From Bin5 sp965218625 (GTDB lineage Bacteria > Chloroflexota > Anaerolineae > Caldilineales > Caldilineaceae): a stretch of 45,269 nucleotides of DNA. Where the stretch lies: the NCBI GenBank assembly GCA_965218625.1, contig CBDCLG010000021.1, positions 1 to 45,269 on the forward strand, in the 5' to 3' direction. A program made the position numbers and the translations under genes. The notes under the pieces were generated by a model, which was given only the letters and a program-made list of their open reading frames with translations, ran no database searches and had not been told where the DNA came from. Position 1 is the stretch's first letter. Each line of letters begins with the position of its first letter. Below, one piece after another: positions 1-8,897 of this stretch.

Positions 1-13
1 CCGGCGCCGTGCG

Positions 14-508
14 CTACCCGATGACGATTAGGACCGCGTCCTGCTCGACGCTCTGTCCGGCGCTCACCTCCACTTTGCGCACGACGCCGGAACGCACAGC
101 GCGCACCTCGTTCTCCATCTTCATCGCTTCCAGGATCATGAGCGGCTGATCTTCGATGATCTCATCTCCATCCTGCACCATAACCTTGACGATAAGGCCC
201 GGGATCGGCGCGCGGATGGTCAGGTCTCCCTGGGGCAGGGCAGGTCCCTCTCGCCCCCCGTGCAGCCGCCGCGTCCGTTCATCCTCGACCTGGACGCGGA
301 ACTGCTCGCCCCGCAGTGTGACATCGAAACTCTGCTGTGTCTCCTCAATAATCATCTCGAAACTTGCGCCGTCCAACAACAGGCTGTAGAGCTGGGAGAC
401 GCCGCTCTGGCGCAGGTCGACCGCGATCGGCTCGCCGTCAACCAGAATGCCGTCCTCGGCGATTTCAATTTCAAATGTGTGGTCGCCGACATCGGCAAAG
501 TATTTCAC
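14..508 (-). CDS. Biotin carboxyl carrier subunit of an acyl-CoA carboxylase
   Basis: Carries biotin between the biotin carboxylase and carboxyltransferase of an acyl-CoA carboxylase. The C-terminal 70 residues form a biotinyl domain with the canonical EAMKMEN biotinylation motif and a preceding API/PG turn (APIPGLIVKV). The N-terminal half resembles the linker domain found between carboxylase and carrier in PCC/MCC alpha chains, so the gene looks like a split-off alpha-chain C-terminus. I chose the GTG at 506-508: it overlaps the upstream biotin carboxylase stop as GTGA and has GGAGGGATGGGAGG just upstream. A longer in-frame start at 550 would lie inside accC. It is the last gene of the operon visible here. 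Confidence 0.93.
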   Translation of the reverse strand: MKYFADVGDHTFEIEIAEDGILVDGEPIAVDLRQSGVSQLYSLLLDGASFEMIIEETQQSFDVTLRGEQFRVQVEDERTRRLHGGREGPALPQGDLTIRAPIPGLIVKVMVQDGDEIIEDQPLMILEAMKMENEVRAVRSGVVRKVEVSAGQSVEQDAVLIVIG

Positions 509-2016
509 CAGCGGCCTCCCATCCCTCCTTCGCGACCGGCCTGTTTCCACAGGCTGGCGGCGCTGCTCTCCTCGCGCCCGCCGATGTTGACGGCGCGGCG
601 GCCCGCATCATGGGCCACGAGCGCAGCGGCCACCGCGGCGATTCGCGACTGCTCCGGGTCGGGATTGTTCCTGGCCACCAGCCGCCGCCGGTCCAGAAAA
701 CCGGTATCGAACGTGCCCCAGATGAACTCGGTGCTGTCCATAATCTCCTGGTGGAAGGGAATCGACGTTTTGATTCCGCTGATGCGGTATTCGTTCAGCG
801 CCCGGCGCATGCGCAGAATGGCTTCGGCCCTGTTCTCGCCCCAGACGATCAGTTTCGCGACCATCGGGTCGTAGAAGAGGCTCACTTCGTAGCCCCGATA
901 AAGCGAGCTTTCGACGCGCACACCCGGCCCGGTCGGTTCCTTGAGATAGGTTACGACGCCGCTGTTGGGCATGAAATTGTTGAAGGGGTCCTCGGCGGTG
1001 AGGCGGCACTCGATCGACCAGCCCTTGGGGCGGATATCTTCCGGGCGGTAGCGCATCCGGCGGCCTGAGGCGATGGTCAACTGCTCTTTGACAATATCGA
1101 CTCCGGTTACAAATTCCGTAACCGGATGCTCGACCTGCAGCCGGGTATTCATCTCCAGGAAATAGAATTTTTCCTCGCCGGCGTCGAACAGGAACTCAAT
1201 CGTGCCGGCATTCACATAGTCGACCGATTCGGCTGCGGCCACGGCAACCCGCCCAAGCTCCTGGCGGAGATTTTCGTCGACGGCCACGCTGGGCGCCTCT
1301 TCGATCAGCTTCTGGTGCCGCCGCTGGATCGAACATTCCCGCTCGCCCAGGTGGATTGTGTTCCCATAGCTGTCGGCCAGGATCTGCACCTCGATATGGC
1401 GGGCGCTGGAAATGAACTTTTCCAGGTAGACCTCGCCGTTGCCGAAGGCGGCGATCGCCTCGCGCCGCGCAGCCTGCAGGGCGCTGGTAAACTGGTTGGG
1501 ATCGTGGACGACACGCATCCCTTTGCCGCCGCCGCCCGCGGTCGCTTTAATCATCAATGGGAACCCGATCTGCACGGCGGTCGTCTTGAGCTCCTCGTCG
1601 CGCAGGCCCTTGCTCGAACCGGGCACGAGCGGCACATTGTTCCTGGCAACGGTCTCGCGCGCTGTCAGTTTGTCGCCCATCTTGGCGATTGCGTCCGGCG
1701 ACGGCCCGATAAAGGTGATGCCGGCGTCGGCGCAGGCCGCGGCAAACTCGGCGTTTTCGGCCAGAAAGCCGTACCCGGGATGGACGGCATCGACACCGGC
1801 TTTGCTCGCTACGTCGATGATCTTGTCGATACGGAGGTAGCTGTCGCGGCTGGGGGCGGGACCGATATGGTAGGCTTCGTCGGCGTAGCGCACGTGGAGG
1901 GCGGTCCGGTCCACGTCCGAAAAGACGGTGGCTGTGGCGATGCCCCGCTCTTCGCACGCGCGCAAGACGCGCACGGCGATTTCACCTCGGTTGGCAACCA
2001 GAACTTTCTTAAACAT
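505..2016 (-). CDS. accC: Biotin carboxylase subunit (ATP-grasp)
   Basis: ATP-dependent carboxylation of carrier-bound biotin, the first half-reaction of acetyl/propionyl-CoA carboxylases. The 503-residue protein begins with the typical biotin-carboxylase N-domain (FKKVLVANRGEIAVRVLRA). It has the ATP-grasp glycine-rich loop GGGGKGMRVV, the ERECSIQRRHQK segment and the catalytic EMNTRLQVEHPVTE motif. The C-terminal domain ends in an alanine-rich tail somewhat longer than usual (E. coli AccC is about 450 residues). The stop overlaps the GTG of the carrier gene. It is preceded by 57 nt after the unknown operon gene. Whether the substrate pathway is acetyl-CoA or propionyl-CoA is set by the carboxyltransferase, not by this subunit. 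Confidence 0.95.
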   Translation of the reverse strand: MFKKVLVANRGEIAVRVLRACEERGIATATVFSDVDRTALHVRYADEAYHIGPAPSRDSYLRIDKIIDVASKAGVDAVHPGYGFLAENAEFAAACADAGITFIGPSPDAIAKMGDKLTARETVARNNVPLVPGSSKGLRDEELKTTAVQIGFPLMIKATAGGGGKGMRVVHDPNQFTSALQAARREAIAAFGNGEVYLEKFISSARHIEVQILADSYGNTIHLGERECSIQRRHQKLIEEAPSVAVDENLRQELGRVAVAAAESVDYVNAGTIEFLFDAGEEKFYFLEMNTRLQVEHPVTEFVTGVDIVKEQLTIASGRRMRYRPEDIRPKGWSIECRLTAEDPFNNFMPNSGVVTYLKEPTGPGVRVESSLYRGYEVSLFYDPMVAKLIVWGENRAEAILRMRRALNEYRISGIKTSIPFHQEIMDSTEFIWGTFDTGFLDRRRLVARNNPDPEQSRIAAVAAALVAHDAGRRAVNIGGREESSAASLWKQAGREGGMGGRW

Positions 2017-2073
2017 ACGCGGGTCCTCAGATTCTTGCCTCTACTTCCGACGGCACGTTGTCACCTGACGGCG

Positions 2074-2760
2074 CTAAATCCCCTGACGGTGGACGCGCGC
2101 CTCTATCAGCAGCCGGTCGCAGGTGTACGGCGTGGGGGGAATCTCGCTACTCGTGTGCCAGGCGCCGAAGGCATCGTCACCCGGCGTGAGGAGCAGACGT
2201 CGAAAACTCCACATGGAAAGATCGACCGTGCGCCCGACCGGTGAGGTGAAGCTCTCCTCAACAATCGCCTGAACGGGCGCAAAGCCGGCCATGAACCGGG
2301 TCTCCCATGTTCCCTGCGGCAGAGTACCGTCGTTGCCGGGCGCGCACGCCACGCGCAGCGCGACGATTCCGCAGTCAACCACGAGCACGGCCATCTGTTC
2401 GGGACCGTATTGGATATCCGCCTCGATGATCTGGCCGGCGAAGGCGTAGAGAGCGGGGCCGATCTGCGTGAGACGGGGTTGCAGCGACTCCTTCTGCACG
2501 GCGTACCAGGGTTCAGGCCCCGGTTCGGGCAGCAGCACGCCGCCATCGAGCACTGCCGTGAGGGGCAGACCCTGTTGCAGGCGCGGAAAGCCCATTAACT
2601 CGAACTGCTCGGCGGACAACTCGAATTCGATTTGCGGCAGGCCGCGCGCTTTCCCCATCCGCGGCAGCGGCCCGCTTTGCGCGTCATCCTGCGCAGGGGG
2701 CGGGGCGAGCCCGCGTCCGGTTCGTCCTACCCCGGTTGGTCCCAGCGGCACCCGGTTCAC
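2074..2760 (-). CDS. Conserved-looking protein of unknown function in the carboxylase operon
   Basis: A 228-residue protein I do not recognise. It lies between the carboxyltransferase and biotin carboxylase genes, and its GTG start overlaps the carboxyltransferase stop as GTGA, so it is probably translationally coupled. The first 40 residues are proline/glycine-rich and of low complexity. The rest is a mixed beta-rich sequence (for example LPLTAVLDGGVLLP and GQIIEADIQYGPEQMAVLVVDCG), with no signal peptide, membrane helix or known motif. The context suggests a role linked to acyl-CoA carboxylase, such as an accessory or regulatory subunit, but this is inference from position only. A later start is possible because the N-terminus looks unconserved. 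Confidence 0.7.
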   Translation of the reverse strand: MNRVPLGPTGVGRTGRGLAPPPAQDDAQSGPLPRMGKARGLPQIEFELSAEQFELMGFPRLQQGLPLTAVLDGGVLLPEPGPEPWYAVQKESLQPRLTQIGPALYAFAGQIIEADIQYGPEQMAVLVVDCGIVALRVACAPGNDGTLPQGTWETRFMAGFAPVQAIVEESFTSPVGRTVDLSMWSFRRLLLTPGDDAFGAWHTSSEIPPTPYTCDRLLIEARVHRQGI

Positions 2761-4316
2761 AGGGGGATGTTCCCGTGTTTTTTAGGCGGAAGACGGTCGC
2801 GTTTGTTCTGCAGCATCTCCAATGCGTTGATCAGGAGCGGCCGCGATTCATGCGGCACGATTACATCGTCGACGAAACCGTTGGCGGCGGCGATATACGG
2901 GTTGGCAAAACGGGCTCGATAGTCGGCGACCAGGTCGTTCTTCCGGGTGTCGGGGTCCTCGGCAGCCGCGATCTCGCGACGGAAGATGACGTTGACCGCG
3001 CCCTCCGGCCCCATGACCGCGATCTCCGCCGAAGGCCACGCCAGCACGAGATCGGCGCCGATGTGGCGGGGGTTCATCACGCAGTAGGCGCCGCCGTAGG
3101 CTTTGCGCACGATCACGGTCAGTTTGGGCACCGTCGCTTCGGAGAAGGCGTAGAGCAGCTTTGCGCCGTGGCGAATGATGCCGCCGTGCTCCTGGTTGAG
3201 GCCGGGCATGAATCCGGGAACATCCTCCAGCACGACCAGCGGAATGTTGAAGCAGTCGCAACAGCGGACAAAGCGGGCCGCCTTCTGGCTGGCGTCGACA
3301 TCCAGCACACCGGCCAGAAACGCTGGCTGCTGCGCCACGATGCCGATGGAGCGTCCGCCCAGGCGGGCAAAACCGACGATCACATTGCGCGCCCACTGCG
3401 CGTGCACCTCCAGAAACTGCCCTTCGTCGACGATGCGGCGGATGATCTCTTTCATATCATAGGGGCGGTTGGGGTTATCCGGGACGATCGAATCCAGTTC
3501 CTCATCCTGTCGCAGAAGATCGTCGGTGGAGGGAACGAAAGGCGGGTCCTCCATATTGTTGCTGGGCAGATAACTCATCAACTGCTGCACCAGGAAGAGG
3601 GCGTCCTCTTCGTTTTCGGCGGTAAAATGGGCTACGCCGGACCTGCTGCCGTGGATCGACGCGCCGCCGAGCTCCTCAAAGGTGACCTCTTCGTGGGTGA
3701 CCGTCTTCACCACGTCCGGCCCGGTGACAAACATGTGGCTCGTGTCTTTAACCATGATGACAAAGTCGGTGATGGCCGGCGAATAGACCGCGCCGCCCGC
3801 GCACGGCCCCATAATGACGCTGACCTGCGGCACGACGCCGGAGGCCATGACGTTGCGGAAGAAGATCTCGGCATAACCGGCCAGGCTGAGCACACCCTCC
3901 TGGATACGGGCGCCGCCGGAGTCGTTGAGACCGATAATCGGGGCGCCGTTCCTCATCGACATATCGAGGATCTTGCAGATTTTGTCGGCGTGATGACGGC
4001 TGACGCTGCCGCCGAAGACGGTGAAATCCTGCGAGAACACGTAGACAAGACGGTCGTCGATTGTGCCAAAGCCGGTAACGACGCCATCGCCGGGGATGCG
4101 CTGCTTGTCGAGGCCGAAGTCGTGGCTGTCGTGCATGACCAGCGCGTCGACTTCGCGAAAACTGCCTTTGTCCAGCATCAGGTCGAGACGCTCGCGCGCG
4201 GTCGCTTTGCCCTTGGCGTGCTGGGCTTCAATGCGTTTGAGACCGCCGCCCAGTTTGGCCTCGTCCTTGCGCTCGCGCAGGTCGGTGATGCGGGGATCGA
4301 TTGTCGAATCAGTCAA
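2757..4316 (-). CDS. Acyl-CoA carboxylase carboxyltransferase subunit (PccB/AccD5-like)
   Basis: Transfers CO2 from carboxybiotin to an acyl-CoA (propionyl-, acetyl- or methylcrotonyl-type). The 519-residue length fits single-chain carboxyltransferases of this family. Diagnostic stretches include KATARERLDLMLDKGSF near the N-terminus, the oxyanion-type GLNDSGGARIQEG and GPCAGGAVYSPA loops, and the C-terminal GMKEIIRR-like segment (YDMKEIIRRIVD) with PGFMPG and RKAYGGAYCVM. The frame is open up to 4952, but that N-terminal part has no homology-like character and lies antisense to, or within, the next gene. I chose the TTG at 4314-4316 because GGAGGAG lies six bases upstream. The ATG at 4331 (five residues longer) is the alternative, but it has no good ribosome site. 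Confidence 0.92.
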   Translation of the reverse strand: MTDSTIDPRITDLRERKDEAKLGGGLKRIEAQHAKGKATARERLDLMLDKGSFREVDALVMHDSHDFGLDKQRIPGDGVVTGFGTIDDRLVYVFSQDFTVFGGSVSRHHADKICKILDMSMRNGAPIIGLNDSGGARIQEGVLSLAGYAEIFFRNVMASGVVPQVSVIMGPCAGGAVYSPAITDFVIMVKDTSHMFVTGPDVVKTVTHEEVTFEELGGASIHGSRSGVAHFTAENEEDALFLVQQLMSYLPSNNMEDPPFVPSTDDLLRQDEELDSIVPDNPNRPYDMKEIIRRIVDEGQFLEVHAQWARNVIVGFARLGGRSIGIVAQQPAFLAGVLDVDASQKAARFVRCCDCFNIPLVVLEDVPGFMPGLNQEHGGIIRHGAKLLYAFSEATVPKLTVIVRKAYGGAYCVMNPRHIGADLVLAWPSAEIAVMGPEGAVNVIFRREIAAAEDPDTRKNDLVADYRARFANPYIAAANGFVDDVIVPHESRPLLINALEMLQNKRDRLPPKKHGNIPL

Positions 4317-4390
4317 GACAGACTCCTCCATTCGGTCGCTTGTTGCCGGCGACCGGTATACGGGTTCTCTGTTGCGCCGAGTGAATGCCG

Positions 4391-5287
4391 TCAGCCGAGA
4401 GTGATGGTGCCGGTCAGCAGCAGCAGGCCGATCAGGACCGGCTGATGGACTACATAGATGAGCAGCGAGTGGCGGCCAAGTCGCTGCAATAGCGGAAACG
4501 GGAACACCTTTTCCAAGTTCGGCAGCGGCCACTGACGCACACCCCCTTGATAGAGGATGGCGCCCAGAAAAAGACCGATCAGAAAGACGGCAAACCAGTG
4601 CACAAACGGGAAATAGTCGGCGAAATAGTAGCCGGGCGGCTCGATGCCGAGCGGGACCAGCCAGTAGACGCCGGCAGGCGCCTGCACGTCCAGGTATATC
4701 AGCAGATAGCTGAGCCCGTACATTACGCCCGCCGCCGCCAGGATCAGCCAGCTGTAACCACGTTCGCCGCCACTTCCATCCGTCCGATCTCCGGCGGCGG
4801 CAAGCTTCAAGAAGGGAACTGAACAGATAATCGATGTCCCGATCAGATGCAGCACGCCGAAGTCGATACGGCCAAAGCCGCCCACGCGCATGACCACGGT
4901 GAAGATCAGGCCGATGCCCAGAACGTGCAGGCCCCGGCGCACGATCTTCCAAGCCATGCCTTCGGCTGAGCCGCGCGCGGCCAGCGCCCGGCTGTAACTG
5001 AGCACGACCGAGACGCCGGACAGGGCGATAAACGAAATGGCAGTGAAGCGCTGGAAGTAGAACCAGAAGCCCTGATGCAGTACGATCGGCATGCCGCCAT
5101 AAGCGCGCAGGTCGTACACCAGGTGAAAGATGATCATGGTGATGATGGCGACGCCGCGCCAGCTGTCGACCTCCCAGATGCGCGCGCGCACGGGCGTTGT
5201 CCTGGACGCGTGCGCCGCGCCGGCGATTTCCGGCCTTTTGTGCCCAATCGAGTGAAGTCTGTTAAAGGCGTAGCGGATTTGAAACAA
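4391..5287 (-). CDS. DUF1624 / heparan-alpha-glucosaminide N-acetyltransferase-like membrane protein
   Basis: Integral membrane protein of about 298 residues. The motif EVDSWRGVAIITMIIFHLVYDL near residue 39 is characteristic of the DUF1624/HGSNAT catalytic domain family, whose members are predicted acyltransferases acting on sugars across the membrane. Several further hydrophobic segments follow, including GLIFTVVMRVGGFGRIDFG and LIYVVHQPVLIGLLLL, the latter a C-terminal histidine-containing segment typical of the family. It sits 74 nt upstream of the carboxylase operon on the same strand and may be co-transcribed with it. Substrate unknown. The first 38 residues are basic and cytoplasmic-looking, so a start further in is possible. 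Confidence 0.82.
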   Translation of the reverse strand: MFQIRYAFNRLHSIGHKRPEIAGAAHASRTTPVRARIWEVDSWRGVAIITMIIFHLVYDLRAYGGMPIVLHQGFWFYFQRFTAISFIALSGVSVVLSYSRALAARGSAEGMAWKIVRRGLHVLGIGLIFTVVMRVGGFGRIDFGVLHLIGTSIICSVPFLKLAAAGDRTDGSGGERGYSWLILAAAGVMYGLSYLLIYLDVQAPAGVYWLVPLGIEPPGYYFADYFPFVHWFAVFLIGLFLGAILYQGGVRQWPLPNLEKVFPFPLLQRLGRHSLLIYVVHQPVLIGLLLLTGTITLG

Positions 5288-5413
5288 TTCTTCCTTCCTG
5301 CGAAAATCAGAAAGCCTGCCGCCCGAGCCGGTCTTCCCGCCACACGGAAAACCGGATTGCAGAGGTTACAAATGACACTACGCTCAGAAGGCGAAGCGGT
5401 AGCGCATTGGGAC

Positions 5414-5442
5414 ATTATAACGCATAACGCGGTACCGGCACT
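5414..5442 (-). promoter_or_regulatory. Candidate sigma-70 promoter for the minus-strand operon
   Basis: The stretch 5288-5634 separates two divergent genes and holds no convincing gene. On the minus strand it contains a perfect -10 box TATAAT (5414-5419), with a weak -35 (AGTGCC) 17 bp upstream. It points towards the DUF1624 gene and the carboxylase operon, with a leader of about 120 nt. Confidence 0.4.
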
Positions 5443-5634
5443 CCCTGACCCGAAGGCAACGCGCGCAAACTAAATCGGCATCGAACGGTTTGCGCACCAG
5501 CCGGCTCCGCTTCAGCAGATGACGGCGACGGGGGGGAAGAAGGCGCAGGGGGCGCGACCGGGCGTGGTTCGTGGTCATGCCATTGGTTCAATCGGTATAG
5601 CATTCACAGAATCAGGCAGGAGATCCCTGGCAAA

Positions 5635-6546
5635 TTGAGTCGAGCGGATAGACGCCATCGCGGCGCCGAACCACGGGAAACCGAAGACAATTCCCGCAAT
5701 GCGCATTCCCCGCCACCCAAGTGGATAGTCAATGCGCGCGCGGCTCTGTCCGGCCAGCGCGTTGGCCACTGCATAGAGTATTACGGCTCGGCGGCGAGCA
5801 CGATGCCGCTCGCCCGCCGGCTGATCGAAACAGGCGGCGACGCGGCCGCGGGCGCGGTGATCATCGCCGACGAACAGACGGCGGGTCGCGGCCGGCTGCA
5901 GCGCAGTTGGGACGCACCGCCCGGACGCGGGCTGCTGGGCAGCTACATTTTGTGCGGCGATCTGCTGCCGGAGCGGCCGTCGCTGGCCGTTATGCTGGCG
6001 GGGCTTGCCGCGCTCGACGCGCTCCGCCACTGCTGCCCGCAGGGGGATGGGCGCTTCCGCCTGAAATGGCCGAATGACGTCATCGCCCTTGAACGCGGCG
6101 GCCCGGCGAAGCTTGCGGGCATCCTCGTCGAAACGGTCTTCCACCAGGATACGCTGGGCGGCGTCATTCTTGGGATCGGCATCAATGTAAACCAGCGGGC
6201 GGATGAGTTGCCGGCCACGCGCCGCGGCGGTCTCCCTCCCTCCAGCCTGTCAATGGTGTGCGGACAGCCGGAGATCGACAGAGGCGAGCTGCTGGCGGCC
6301 CTGTGCCGGGCGCTGGACCACCTGTGCGCGCCGGCCACGCGACCCCCTACGGAGGCCGTCCATGACCGCTGGGAACGCGCGCTGTTCGGCCTGGGCGCGG
6401 TCGTGACTGCGCCGGGCGCGACCGGGCCGGTACGCGGTCGCGCGGCCGGCACGACGCCCGACGGCGCGCTTCTGGTGCACACCGACGGCGGCGGCGCGCT
6501 CGAAGTCCACTCCGGTGACGTTACATTCGAATGGAACAGCGCGTAA
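5635..6546 (+). CDS. birA: Biotin--[carboxyl-carrier] protein ligase, catalytic-type without HTH
   Basis: Activates biotin with ATP and attaches it to the carrier lysine. It is therefore the natural partner of the carboxylase operon encoded divergently next door. The catalytic domain shows ADEQTAGRGRLQRSW (biotinyl-AMP loop), RLKWPNDV, KLAGILVE and GIGINVN. The C-terminal SH3-like domain follows (GRAAGTTPDGALLVHTDGG). There is no N-terminal winged helix, so it is of the non-repressor class. The start is uncertain. The frame opens with TTG at 5635 about 12 nt after AGGAG; the catalytic domain begins near residue 48, and no better in-frame start precedes it. Confidence 0.9.
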   Translation: MSRADRRHRGAEPRETEDNSRNAHSPPPKWIVNARAALSGQRVGHCIEYYGSAASTMPLARRLIETGGDAAAGAVIIADEQTAGRGRLQRSWDAPPGRGLLGSYILCGDLLPERPSLAVMLAGLAALDALRHCCPQGDGRFRLKWPNDVIALERGGPAKLAGILVETVFHQDTLGGVILGIGINVNQRADELPATRRGGLPPSSLSMVCGQPEIDRGELLAALCRALDHLCAPATRPPTEAVHDRWERALFGLGAVVTAPGATGPVRGRAAGTTPDGALLVHTDGGGALEVHSGDVTFEWNSA

Positions 6547-6576
6547 GTCCGCCGCTTAGCCCTGGCAGACAAAGCA

Positions 6577-6605
6577 TTGGTTATCTCCGGCGCAGCAGGT
6601 ATGAT
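6577..6605 (+). promoter_or_regulatory. Candidate sigma-70 promoter upstream of the membrane glycosyltransferase-like gene
   Basis: TTGGTT (6577-6582), a 17 bp spacer and TATGAT (6600-6605). The -10 box covers an in-frame ATG at 6601, so the downstream ATG at 6661 is the more likely start of the following gene. Confidence 0.4.
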
Positions 6606-6660
6606 TGAAGTGCAGACGCGTCTACCGACTCTCGATTCCTGCATAGCCCGCTTACACCTT

Positions 6661-7992
6661 ATGAATCTCTCCTTTAACACACCGGTCCGATTTCAGCTGG
6701 CGCAGACGCCCGAACCGCGTCTTACGCCTCCTGGCCGCCCGCGCGTCATCGCACGGGCGCAGCGGCACTGGATGGCGCTCCTGATCCTGCTAGGCTTCGG
6801 TTGGCGTATGATCGGCCTGACCGTGCAGGGCCTCACGCCGGTCGAAGAGAAGACGATACAGCTGTCGACGGGCACGCTGGATGAAGCGTTTACGGTCCTG
6901 ATCGCGCCGGAGCAGAGCGGGACGTTCTACTATCTCCTCATGGGTCCGTGGCTGGAGATTTTCGGCGCCACTCCATTTTCGCTGCGTTATGCCTCGGTGC
7001 TGTTCAGCATGTTTGGCTTCGTGCTGATGTGGCAGGTTGCCCGCCGCATGGTCCCGACGGTCGGCGGCTCGCTTTTGCGGAATCTTCCGCTCCTGTCGAC
7101 TCTCTTTTTGGTCGCCAATCCATATCAGCTCTGGTACAGCCAGGAGGGGGGCGTCTTCGTGCTGGTGGTGGCGCTGGTGCTGCTGTCGAGCTGGAGCTGG
7201 CTGCAGGCGATGTGGTACAGCGGATTCTGGCGCTGGGTTGGCTATCTTCTGGTCACCGCGATATCGGTATACACGCACCTGAGCACGGTACTGCTCCTGC
7301 CCGTTCACCTTGTCTGGTTTCTGCTGGCCAACCCGCTCAACCGGCAACGCTGGAAGGGGTACGGAATCACCCTTGTCAGCTTTGTGCTTCCGGTTATACC
7401 GCTGACTCAGTGGGGCTGGCGCAATTTTGTCGGCGGCGACAACCCGTTCAGCCAGGGCGGCGGCCTGGTCGACAGCATCCTCGGCAGCCTTCCCCTCATC
7501 CCCATGAAGGAGCTGGCCCGCATTCTGCTGGTCAAGCACTCGCAGGGCGTTATGGAATCGGGATCTCATTTCTTTCTGATCCCGATCTTCTTTCTGGCGT
7601 TGACCGGGCTGCTGGTGGGCTATACCGAGTTCGGGGGCCGGATTGCGAACGTGGGCATGTTGGCGGCCTGGCTGATTCTGCCGGTGCTGCTGGTTTTCGC
7701 CGTCAGCCTGCTCGCGCCGGTTCTCGTTAAACCGCCGCCCGCAGACGGCGCAGCTGCCACGCGTGTCGGCAGCGTCATCTGGATTGCGCCGGCCTTTACG
7801 ATGTTCCTGGCGCTGGGCGCGCAGGTGATGCGCCGCGCGTACGGACGGCTGGGAGGCTGGCTCTCGGTAGGGCTGATCCTGTTTGTGGTGGTGTTCTGGG
7901 CGTATCGCTGGTGGGACCAGGGGAAGCGCCCCATCAATATTCAGCTGGGCGCGGCGCTCCACTCTGATTTCGGGCCGTCCGATATGAGATGA
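6661..7992 (+). CDS. Multi-pass membrane protein, GT39/ArnT-like glycosyltransferase family
   Basis: About 443 residues, mostly hydrophobic. The first extramembrane loop follows TM1 (GLTPVEEKTIQLS...TFYYLLMGPWLEIFG, then FSLRYASVLFSMFGFVLMWQVARR). This resembles the acidic first loop and second helix of PMT/ArnT-type (GT-C) glycosyltransferases that use polyprenyl-phosphate sugars. Roughly ten hydrophobic segments are visible, for example LLPVHLVWFLLANPL and WLSVGLILFVVVFWAYRWW. The usual D-E pair of the first loop is represented only by PVEE. Family assignment is therefore reasonable, but the substrate is unknown. The ATG at 6661 was chosen because a promoter -10 covers the earlier ATG; no strong ribosome site is seen at either. 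Confidence 0.72.
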   Translation: MNLSFNTPVRFQLAQTPEPRLTPPGRPRVIARAQRHWMALLILLGFGWRMIGLTVQGLTPVEEKTIQLSTGTLDEAFTVLIAPEQSGTFYYLLMGPWLEIFGATPFSLRYASVLFSMFGFVLMWQVARRMVPTVGGSLLRNLPLLSTLFLVANPYQLWYSQEGGVFVLVVALVLLSSWSWLQAMWYSGFWRWVGYLLVTAISVYTHLSTVLLLPVHLVWFLLANPLNRQRWKGYGITLVSFVLPVIPLTQWGWRNFVGGDNPFSQGGGLVDSILGSLPLIPMKELARILLVKHSQGVMESGSHFFLIPIFFLALTGLLVGYTEFGGRIANVGMLAAWLILPVLLVFAVSLLAPVLVKPPPADGAAATRVGSVIWIAPAFTMFLALGAQVMRRAYGRLGGWLSVGLILFVVVFWAYRWWDQGKRPINIQLGAALHSDFGPSDMR

Positions 7993-8079
7993 GCGGCGGC
8001 AGCCACTGCGCGGCGTAAAACGCGCGAAACGAAGAGATGCCGCCGTTCGATCTTTTCGATAGTTACCTGGAGCATTCCA

Positions 8080-8793
8080 ATGCATCAAGATCCGCGCAGG
8101 CGGGGCTGGAACGCCCTCTCCCGAACACAACAGATCGTCATCGGCATCATCGGGGTCCTGGTCCTGTATGCGCTTCTGTCCGGCGGCGGTTCCCTGGGAC
8201 GGCTGAGCGATCCTTCATGGATCATTGCGTCCGCAATCATTATTCTGGTCGCCTTTCCCGTCCACGAGATGGCGCACGCGGCCATGGCCGTCCAACTCGG
8301 GGATGATACGCCGCGCATGCAGGGGCGCTACACCTTCAATCCCCTGGCCCACATCGATCCGTTCGGCGCCCTGCTGATCGTGTTTACCGGCTTCGGCTGG
8401 GCCAAGCCGGTACAGTGGAACCCCAACAATATCAATGTGGATGTCCGCGTCGGGACGGTCCTGGTCGCCGCGGCCGGCCCCGTCAGCAATCTGCTCCTGG
8501 CTGCCGTTGCCGTCTCCCTGTCTCGATTCGCCCAAATCTCCATTCTGGGAGATTTCCTCACATCCTTTGTCTTTATCAATGTCATCCTGTTCGTATTCAA
8601 TATGATTCCGATTCCGCCACTGGATGGTTCCCACATCCTGTTCTCTCTTCTGCCCGGGGACAACTTCCAACTGCGCTACTTTCTGGGCCGCTTCGGTTTT
8701 CTCATTCTGCTGGCCACGATCTTCCTGGCGCGCGGCATCATCATGGTGCCGGTTAGCCTGATTTTCCAGTGGCTGTTTCGGGTTTTCGGGTAA
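8080..8793 (+). CDS. Site-2 protease family (M50) intramembrane metalloprotease
   Basis: Zinc metalloprotease embedded in the membrane. The HEMAH motif (HExxH) lies in the second hydrophobic helix (ILVAFPVHEMAHAAMAVQLGD). The third zinc ligand is in the later NMIPIPPLDGSHIL motif, which is the family N-x-x-P-x-P-x-x-D-G signature. The GWAKPVQWNPNN segment between them is typical of the small S2P group without a PDZ domain. Length of 237 residues fits that group. ATG at 8080 has GGAG nine bases upstream. Biological substrate unknown. Confidence 0.93.
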   Translation: MHQDPRRRGWNALSRTQQIVIGIIGVLVLYALLSGGGSLGRLSDPSWIIASAIIILVAFPVHEMAHAAMAVQLGDDTPRMQGRYTFNPLAHIDPFGALLIVFTGFGWAKPVQWNPNNINVDVRVGTVLVAAAGPVSNLLLAAVAVSLSRFAQISILGDFLTSFVFINVILFVFNMIPIPPLDGSHILFSLLPGDNFQLRYFLGRFGFLILLATIFLARGIIMVPVSLIFQWLFRVFG

Positions 8794-8897
8794 CGTCCCG
8801 CCGGTCCCTGGCCCGGCGTTCACGCAGTTCGTCCGCGGTCTGCCCGGCCGACAATGGACCCGCCCTTTCCCATTTGGGAGCATGGCGCTGATTGAGT

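Noticed and set aside
2736..4445. Long plus-strand open frame (569 aa) opposite the carboxyltransferase gene
   Set aside because: It is a codon-pattern shadow of the GC-rich real gene. The product lacks any motif, while the minus strand carries a full carboxyltransferase.
4317..4952. N-terminal extension of the carboxyltransferase frame by about 210 residues
   Set aside because: The extension is Arg/Pro/Ala-rich, overlaps the membrane acyltransferase gene and lacks homology-like character. The family N-terminus matches the TTG or ATG near 4316-4331.
5288..5634. Possible small genes in the divergent gap (minus-strand frames of 64 aa)
   Set aside because: They are Arg/Pro/Ser-rich, overlap each other in different frames and lack ribosome sites.
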